Below are positions 8,328 through 11,284 of a stretch of DNA of 11,284 nucleotides, one piece after another. The DNA is from Eubacteriaceae bacterium (GTDB lineage: Bacteria; Bacillota; Clostridia; Eubacteriales; UBA1433), in the NCBI GenBank assembly GCA_012797825.1, contig JAAZOI010000031.1:1-11284 (forward strand), read 5' to 3'. Position numbers and translations under genes: made by a program. Within the stretch, counting starts at the first letter, position 1. Each line of letters starts with the position of its first letter. Below the pieces are notes generated by a model. It worked only from the letters and a program-made list of their open reading frames with translations. It was not told the DNA's origin and made no database searches.

Positions 8328-9281
8328 CTAATAACCTGTTTTAATAATCGCTCTCAGTTTCGCGCTTCGGCTTCGCAAATTGTTATTAAGCTCGTCTTCT
8401 GATGCTGTTATAGGTTTTTTTGTTAAAAGTTTTAAATCTTTTCTCGCCCCGCAGACGCATATGGGAAAATCTTTGGGGCATGTGCATCCTGCGCTAAGAG
8501 TAGCAAACGCTTCTTTTATTATTCTGTCTTCCAAAGAGTGAAAAGTAATGACCGCAAGAACACCGCCGATATTTAATAAATCCGCCATATCCTTAACAGT
8601 TTCACTAAGCCCTTCAAGCTCGTTATTTGTCATTATTCTGATAGCCTGAAAGGTTTTTCTTGCGGGATGTTTGCCGGCAAAACGTTCTTTGGCCGGATAC
8701 GCATTTTTTATAATTTCCGCCAGCTGAAGCGTCGTTTCTATATGCCCGTTCTGTCTTGATGCGCAGATAGCGCGGGCAATTTTTCTTGCGTGTTTTTCCT
8801 CGCCGTATTTGAAAATTATTTTTGACAGCTCTGTCTCATCATAATAATTGACTATGTCGTATGCCGAGAATGAGGATGACGTATCCATCCTCATATCCAG
8901 CGTTCCGTCATTATGGTAAGAAAAGCCTCTTGCTTCATCGTCAAGCTGAACGGAGGAAACACCCATATCTATTAAAATTCCGTCATATGCGCCTATGTTT
9001 AAATTTTGCGATATATATTTGAAATTTTTATAATCATCTTTTACTACAATAATTTTTGAATTGTATTTGCTTGTCCATTCGCGGCTTTTTGATATTGCGT
9101 AGTCATCTTTATCTATGCCTACATATGTGGCGTCTTTATTTAATTTATCAAGTATTGCCCGCCCGTGTCCGCCGTAGCCCATTGTGCAGTCGGCATACAC
9201 TCCCGAGGGTTTTATATTAAGCAAAGATAACACTTCGTTTTTTAAAACGGGTATGTGGTTTTCATATTCGGGCTGCGTCAT
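8328..9281 (-). CDS. rsmH: 16S rRNA (cytosine-1402 N4)-methyltransferase RsmH (MraW)
   Basis: RsmH uses S-adenosylmethionine to methylate N4 of C1402 in the decoding centre of 16S rRNA. The 317 residues are standard length. Motifs in order: HIPVLKNEVL (9-18); the SAM-binding loop DCTMGYGGHG (31-40), with a final Gly where Ser is usual; GIDKD (55-59); the DGILIDMGVSS stretch (100-110); TLDMRMD (127-133); FQAIRIMTNNEL (211-222); ITFHSLEDRIIKEAF (245-259); CTCPKDFPICVCG (266-278); and the C-terminal RSRSAKLRA (303-311). The ATG overlaps the mraZ stop in an ATGA arrangement, with GAGGA nine bases upstream inside mraZ. This pairing with mraZ is near-universal in dcw clusters. Confidence 0.97.
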   Translation of the reverse strand: MTQPEYENHIPVLKNEVLSLLNIKPSGVYADCTMGYGGHGRAILDKLNKDATYVGIDKDDYAISKSREWTSKYNSKIIVVKDDYKNFKYISQNLNIGAYDGILIDMGVSSVQLDDEARGFSYHNDGTLDMRMDTSSSFSAYDIVNYYDETELSKIIFKYGEEKHARKIARAICASRQNGHIETTLQLAEIIKNAYPAKERFAGKHPARKTFQAIRIMTNNELEGLSETVKDMADLLNIGGVLAVITFHSLEDRIIKEAFATLSAGCTCPKDFPICVCGARKDLKLLTKKPITASEDELNNNLRSRSAKLRAIIKTGY

Positions 9282-9706
9282 AGATCCATATCCTCGATAT
9301 TGTCTTCAAGCACCGAATATCCCAGTTCGGGGTCGTTGTAGTTTTTCCATTTTTCCATGTCCCAAATTTCCACACGCTCGCTTACTCCGACAAGGCATAT
9401 ATCTTTTTTTAATTCCGCGTAATCTCTTAAAGTTTTAGGGAGCATTATTCTGCCCTGCTTGTCTATCTGGCACTCGCTTGCGCTTCCGAAAAACGCTCTG
9501 TTCACGGCTCGAGCTTTTTTGCTTGACAAATGAAGCGTGCTTAATTTATCTTGAAAGTTATCCCATTCATCATATGGAAATAAAAACAAGCAGCCGTCCA
9601 GACCTTTAGTCGCTATGAAATTTTCCCCCAAAGGCAAACGAAATTTAACGGGAATTATTACTCTTCCTTTATCGTCGATGGAATGTATATATTCACCGAT
9701 AAACAT
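9278..9706 (-). CDS. mraZ: Transcriptional regulator MraZ (two SpoVT/AbrB-like DNA-binding domains)
   Basis: MraZ is the dcw-cluster transcription factor; it forms ring-shaped oligomers and binds short direct repeats near its own promoter. The 142-residue protein has two swapped-hairpin AbrB-type domains, each with the family core: SIDDKGRVIIPVKFR (9-23) and IDKQGRIMLPKTLRDYA (81-97). I place the start at the ATG at 9706, which has AGGTGA four bases upstream and gives the usual N-terminus (MFIGEY). An in-frame GTG at 9754 would add 16 residues, but it lies upstream of the transcription start predicted from the promoter and overlaps the operator repeats. The gene heads the operon and overlaps rsmH by four bases. 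Confidence 0.95.
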   Translation of the reverse strand: MFIGEYIHSIDDKGRVIIPVKFRLPLGENFIATKGLDGCLFLFPYDEWDNFQDKLSTLHLSSKKARAVNRAFFGSASECQIDKQGRIMLPKTLRDYAELKKDICLVGVSERVEIWDMEKWKNYNDPELGYSVLEDNIEDMDL

Positions 9707-9718
9707 ATTTTCACCTGC

Positions 9719-9758
9719 CTTTACTCCACTATAAACCAAATAATACCACTTCACTCCA
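9719..9758 (-). promoter_or_regulatory. Candidate MraZ operator: four TGG elements at exact 10-base spacing
   Basis: Read on the minus strand, four consecutive 10-base units begin with TGG at 9758, 9748, 9738 and 9728: TGGAGTGAAG, TGGTATTATT, TGGTTTATAG and TGGAGTAAAG. The first and last are nearly identical. Known MraZ sites are direct repeats with the same 10-base period (TGGGN plus 5-base spacers in Escherichia coli; an AAAGTG-type box in mycoplasmas). The array overlaps the promoter from the spacer to beyond the predicted start site, as expected for autoregulation. Binding by this MraZ is inferred. Confidence 0.75.
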
Positions 9759-9768
9759 TTTATTGCAA
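9740..9768 (-). promoter_or_regulatory. Predicted housekeeping-sigma promoter of the dcw operon (PmraZ)
   Basis: On the minus strand, TTGCAA (9768-9763) and TATTAT (9745-9740) are separated by exactly 17 bases. TG at one base before the -10 (TGGTATTAT) makes it an extended -10 promoter. Transcription would start near 9733, leaving a leader of about 27 bases before the mraZ ATG. It lies just downstream of the terminator at 9796-9830. Confidence 0.65.
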
Positions 9769-9795
9769 TATTTAATATAAAAAAAAGTAATTTTT

Positions 9796-9830
9796 AATAA
9801 AAAAAACTTTAGACAAAATATCTAAAGTTT
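9796..9830 (-). terminator. Intrinsic terminator after the thiamine-binding-family genes
   Basis: A perfect 10-base inverted repeat, AAACTTTAGA (9804-9813) against TCTAAAGTTT (9821-9830), encloses a 7-base loop. On the minus strand the stem runs into a T-rich tract (9806-9796, TTTTTTTTATT). It separates the two upstream genes from the mraZ promoter, about 40 bases past the stop codon at 9872. On the plus strand the stem is followed by CTTATTTTTTT, so it could also stop transcription in that direction. Confidence 0.8.
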
Positions 9831-9871
9831 CTTATTTTTTTATTTTATTGTGTTATAAATGAAATATTTTA

Positions 9872-10165
9872 TTATAATTTTGAGTTTACGCTGTTAAGTT
9901 TCTGCTCCATTGTGCCTTTTTTATCTCTTCTGTCGTCAATTTTTATTATGCTGTAAGTTCTTCCGTAACCTGCTTGGATTATTTCTTCCTGAATTTTTCT
10001 TACAAGTTTTAAAATTTCATACAAGTCGCCTTCAATTACGTTGCTCATCGGAGTTTCTATATATTTAAATCCTGAATTTTTAATATTTTCTTTAACTATA
10101 TCCAAAGCCTTTTGTTTTACTTCTCCGTTTCTTGAGCCGGAAATCGAAACATCTACTATAGCCAT
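9872..10165 (-). CDS. MTH1187 family (DUF77) thiamine-binding-type protein, C-terminal-motif-bearing paralog
   Basis: A 97-residue protein of the MTH1187/YkoF-like fold family, small ferredoxin-like proteins that form tetramers, some of which bind thiamine or its precursors. Family features: MAIVDVSI start, SGFKYIETPMSNVIEGD (31-47), and the C-terminal IDDRRDKKGTMEQKLNSV (76-93), which is very typical. The usual Thr-Ser loop near residue 16 is missing here (RNGEVKQK instead). AAGGAGG lies nine bases before the ATG. The upstream paralog ends 17 bases away, so the two are co-transcribed and then terminated by the hairpin at 9796-9830. The cellular role is not established; ligand binding is a family-level guess. 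Confidence 0.88.
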   Translation of the reverse strand: MAIVDVSISGSRNGEVKQKALDIVKENIKNSGFKYIETPMSNVIEGDLYEILKLVRKIQEEIIQAGYGRTYSIIKIDDRRDKKGTMEQKLNSVNSKL

Positions 10166-10182
10166 AATTTTTATCCTCCTTA

Positions 10183-10434
10183 TTAATCTATTTTTTCAAT
10201 AATGCGAATTTGTGTGTTTATTTCGTCATATCCTTTGTCGATAAGCGCTTTTCGCATTTTATTTACCACTGCAAGCACTTCGTCTACATCGCCTTCAACA
10301 ACCGAACTCATCGGATAAAGAGTATTTTTTAGCCCCGAATCGTTCAGCACTTTTTGAATTATCGCAACAGATCCCGAAGCGCTTGTTCCTCCGTCTTTAT
10401 ATCTGCCTGTCATTACCAGGTCTACAAGTGCCAT
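10183..10434 (-). CDS. MTH1187 family (DUF77) thiamine-binding-type protein, short paralog
   Basis: An 83-residue protein of the same family as its downstream neighbour: MALVDLVMTG start, GGTSASGSVAIIQKVL (15-30) with the Thr-Ser loop typical of the family, and SGLKNTLYPMSSVVEGDVDEV (33-53). It ends at IRIIEKID (76-83), where the family normally continues with IDDRRDK and a last helix. There is a normal stop codon and no sign of a frameshift into the missing segment, so the short form looks like the intact gene. The ATG at 10434 has AAAGGAG ten bases upstream, and an extended -10 promoter lies at 10480-10488. It is the first gene of a two-gene unit. Confidence 0.85.
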   Translation of the reverse strand: MALVDLVMTGRYKDGGTSASGSVAIIQKVLNDSGLKNTLYPMSSVVEGDVDEVLAVVNKMRKALIDKGYDEINTQIRIIEKID

Positions 10435-10479
10435 AATCTCGCAACTCCTTTCAAATATGTAAAATAAATTATTGTTTTT

Positions 10480-10488
10480 ATTATAGCA
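10480..10488 (-). promoter_or_regulatory. Extended -10 promoter element for the MTH1187-family gene pair
   Basis: TGCTATAAT on the minus strand combines a perfect TATAAT (10485-10480) with the extended -10 TG, 45 bases upstream of the ATG at 10434. No good -35 hexamer is found 16-18 bases upstream, where the sequence is an A/T run, which is tolerable for an extended -10 promoter. Confidence 0.55.
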
Positions 10489-10506
10489 TTATTTAAAAAA
10501 AATAAT

Positions 10507-10543
10507 TTGTTAATATAAAATTATTTTGTTATATTAATATAAT
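10507..10543 (+). promoter_or_regulatory. Predicted promoter of the glutaredoxin/DUF523 pair
   Basis: TTGTTA (10507-10512) and TATATT (10530-10535) are 17 bases apart. A perfect TATAAT at 10538-10543 is an alternative -10, but it has no good -35 partner. The region is about 90 percent A/T, so motif matches are less significant than usual. A strong AAAGGAG and the ATG at 10579 follow. Confidence 0.5.
10529..10542. repeat. Perfect 14-base palindrome over the glutaredoxin promoter, with an extra half site
   Basis: TTATATTAATATAA at 10529-10542 equals its own reverse complement. Its half, TTAATATAA, recurs at 10510-10518, so the two elements flank the core promoter. This may be an operator, or chance in very AT-rich DNA. 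Confidence 0.35.
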
Positions 10544-10578
10544 AATTAACTAAAACGATAAAAAAGGAGCGGCTATAA

Positions 10579-10830
10579 ATGAAAAAAGTAACTATTTATT
10601 CTGCTGACGCTTGCCCGTGGTGCGTAAGAGCAAAAAGACTAATGGATGCAAATGATATAAAATACGATGAAATAAAACTTGAATTTGACAGCAAAGAGTT
10701 TGACGAACTTGTAGAGCGCACTAAAATGCAGACTGTTCCGCAAATATTTTTCGGAGACGAATTAATAGGCGGGTTCCCCGAACTGCAAGCGATAGTTGAC
10801 CAAGGCAAATTTGAGGAAATGATAAAATAA
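10579..10830 (+). CDS. Glutaredoxin-like thiol-disulfide oxidoreductase (CPWC active site)
   Basis: An 83-residue single-domain thioredoxin-fold protein. The active site CPWC is at residues 12-15, after a beta strand (KKVTIYSADA). The cis-proline motif TVPQIF is at 52-57 and the GGF turn at 64-66, the glutathione-contacting region of glutaredoxins. Both cysteines are present, so a dithiol mechanism is possible. Length is typical of GrxC-type proteins. The ATG at 10579 is preceded by AAAGGAG. It would reduce disulfides or glutathione-mixed disulfides in the cytoplasm. Whether this organism uses glutathione, another low-molecular-weight thiol or thioredoxin reductase as electron donor cannot be seen. 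The next gene starts two bases after its stop. Confidence 0.92.
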   Translation: MKKVTIYSADACPWCVRAKRLMDANDIKYDEIKLEFDSKEFDELVERTKMQTVPQIFFGDELIGGFPELQAIVDQGKFEEMIK

Positions 10831-10832
10831 TA

Positions 10833-11270
10833 ATGAAATATTTTGTAAGCATGTGCCTGGCCGGCGTTTGCTGCCGCTATGACGGCAAGAGCAATAAAAA
10901 TGACGCTGTAATAAAACTTGTTCAGCGCGGAGACGCTGTTATGGCATGCCCCGAACAATTAGGCGGGCTAACAACACCGCGGCTTCCAAGTGAAATTGTA
11001 GGCACAAGCACCGCCCGTCATGTAATTAACTCGGCGGGTGAAAATTTAGATATACGCTTTATGCTCGGCGCGCAGCAGGCATTAAATATTGCCAAAATGT
11101 TCGGAGCGCAGGCGGCGATATTAAAATCGCACTCCCCTTCTTGCGGAGTTGGATGTATATACGACGGCACTTTTTCAGGAAATTTGACTGAGGGAAACGG
11201 AATTACGGCTCAATTATTTATTGATAACGGTATAAAAGTATATACGGAAGATAATTTTGAAGCAGATTAA
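10833..11270 (+). CDS. DUF523/TudS-family protein, probable [4Fe-4S] desulfidase-like enzyme
   Basis: A 145-residue protein with the full DUF523 pattern: VSMCLAGVCCRYDG (5-18), ACPEQLGGLTTPR (38-50), FMLGA (76-80), LKSHSPSCG (97-105), YDGTFSG (110-116) and GNGITAQLF (121-129). Characterised DUF523 members (TudS, thiouracil desulfidase) bind a [4Fe-4S] cluster through three cysteines and remove sulfur from thiouracil without redox chemistry. The matching residues here are probably Cys8, Cys39 and Cys104, with Glu41 as an acidic partner; Cys13, Cys14 and Cys108 are extra. The substrate in this organism is unknown. It starts two bases after the glutaredoxin stop. The nearest purine-rich site (GAGG) is about 16 bases upstream, too far to be efficient, so translation is probably coupled to the glutaredoxin gene. 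Confidence 0.85.
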   Translation: MKYFVSMCLAGVCCRYDGKSNKNDAVIKLVQRGDAVMACPEQLGGLTTPRLPSEIVGTSTARHVINSAGENLDIRFMLGAQQALNIAKMFGAQAAILKSHSPSCGVGCIYDGTFSGNLTEGNGITAQLFIDNGIKVYTEDNFEAD

Positions 11271-11284
11271 ACAGACAATTATTA

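Noticed and set aside
9707..9754. Longer MraZ beginning at the GTG at 9754
   Set aside because: It would begin upstream of the predicted transcription start and inside the operator repeats, and the family N-terminus starts at the ATG at 9706, which has a Shine-Dalgarno.
10183..10434. Short MTH1187-family gene as a frameshifted pseudogene
   Set aside because: The remaining C-terminal segment (IDDRRDK...) is not found in any frame between its stop and the next gene 17 bases away, and it has a strong ribosome binding site and promoter.
10596..10958. Minus-strand open frame of 120 codons across the glutaredoxin and DUF523 genes
   Set aside because: It is the antisense shadow of two genes with clear conserved motifs; its serine-rich translation reflects the opposite strand's codons.

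Overview
The window is the first half of a dcw (division and cell wall) cluster from a low-GC Gram-positive bacterium, most likely a member of Clostridia. Three things point there. The gene order mraZ-rsmH-ftsL-PBP-murE-murF-mraY-murD-ftsW is the Firmicutes arrangement. The division transpeptidase carries C-terminal PASTA repeats. MurE has the DNPR signature of meso-diaminopimelate-adding enzymes. Shine-Dalgarno sites are strong, intergenic DNA is very AT-rich and AUA isoleucine codons are common. Genus cannot be read from the sequence.

Layout: positions 1-9706 (minus strand) hold one tightly packed operon, read right to left: mraZ, rsmH, an ftsL/divIC-like gene, a two-PASTA class B penicillin-binding protein, murE, murF, mraY, murD and the 5' part of ftsW, cut by the window edge. 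The largest gap inside it is 61 bases. Upstream of mraZ is a well-formed extended -10 promoter overlaid by four TGG elements at an exact 10-base period, which looks like a MraZ autoregulatory operator. A strong hairpin terminator (9796-9830) separates this promoter from two tandem genes of the MTH1187/thiamine-binding (DUF77) family at 9872-10434, also on the minus strand.

An AT-rich divergent promoter region of 144 bases (10435-10578) contains a palindromic element. It is followed on the plus strand by a small glutaredoxin-like gene and, two bases later, a DUF523/TudS-family gene with the cysteines expected of an Fe-S protein.

How the genes work together: MurE, MurF and MurD build the UDP-MurNAc-pentapeptide in the cytoplasm, and MraY transfers it to the lipid carrier to give lipid I. 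FtsW (glycan polymerase) and the PASTA PBP (transpeptidase), positioned by the FtsL-like bitopic protein, use the finished lipid II at the septum. MraZ probably sets the level of the whole unit, and RsmH methylates 16S rRNA. MurC, MurG, FtsQ, FtsA and FtsZ are not in the window; some may lie beyond the left edge.

Most of the window is conserved core machinery and I see no mobile element, CRISPR array, tRNA or rRNA. The points worth a second look are the four-repeat MraZ operator fused to the promoter, a MurE whose substrate-binding motifs depart from consensus at several places, a pair of thiamine-binding-family paralogs that have each lost a different conserved motif, and the glutaredoxin/DUF523 pair.
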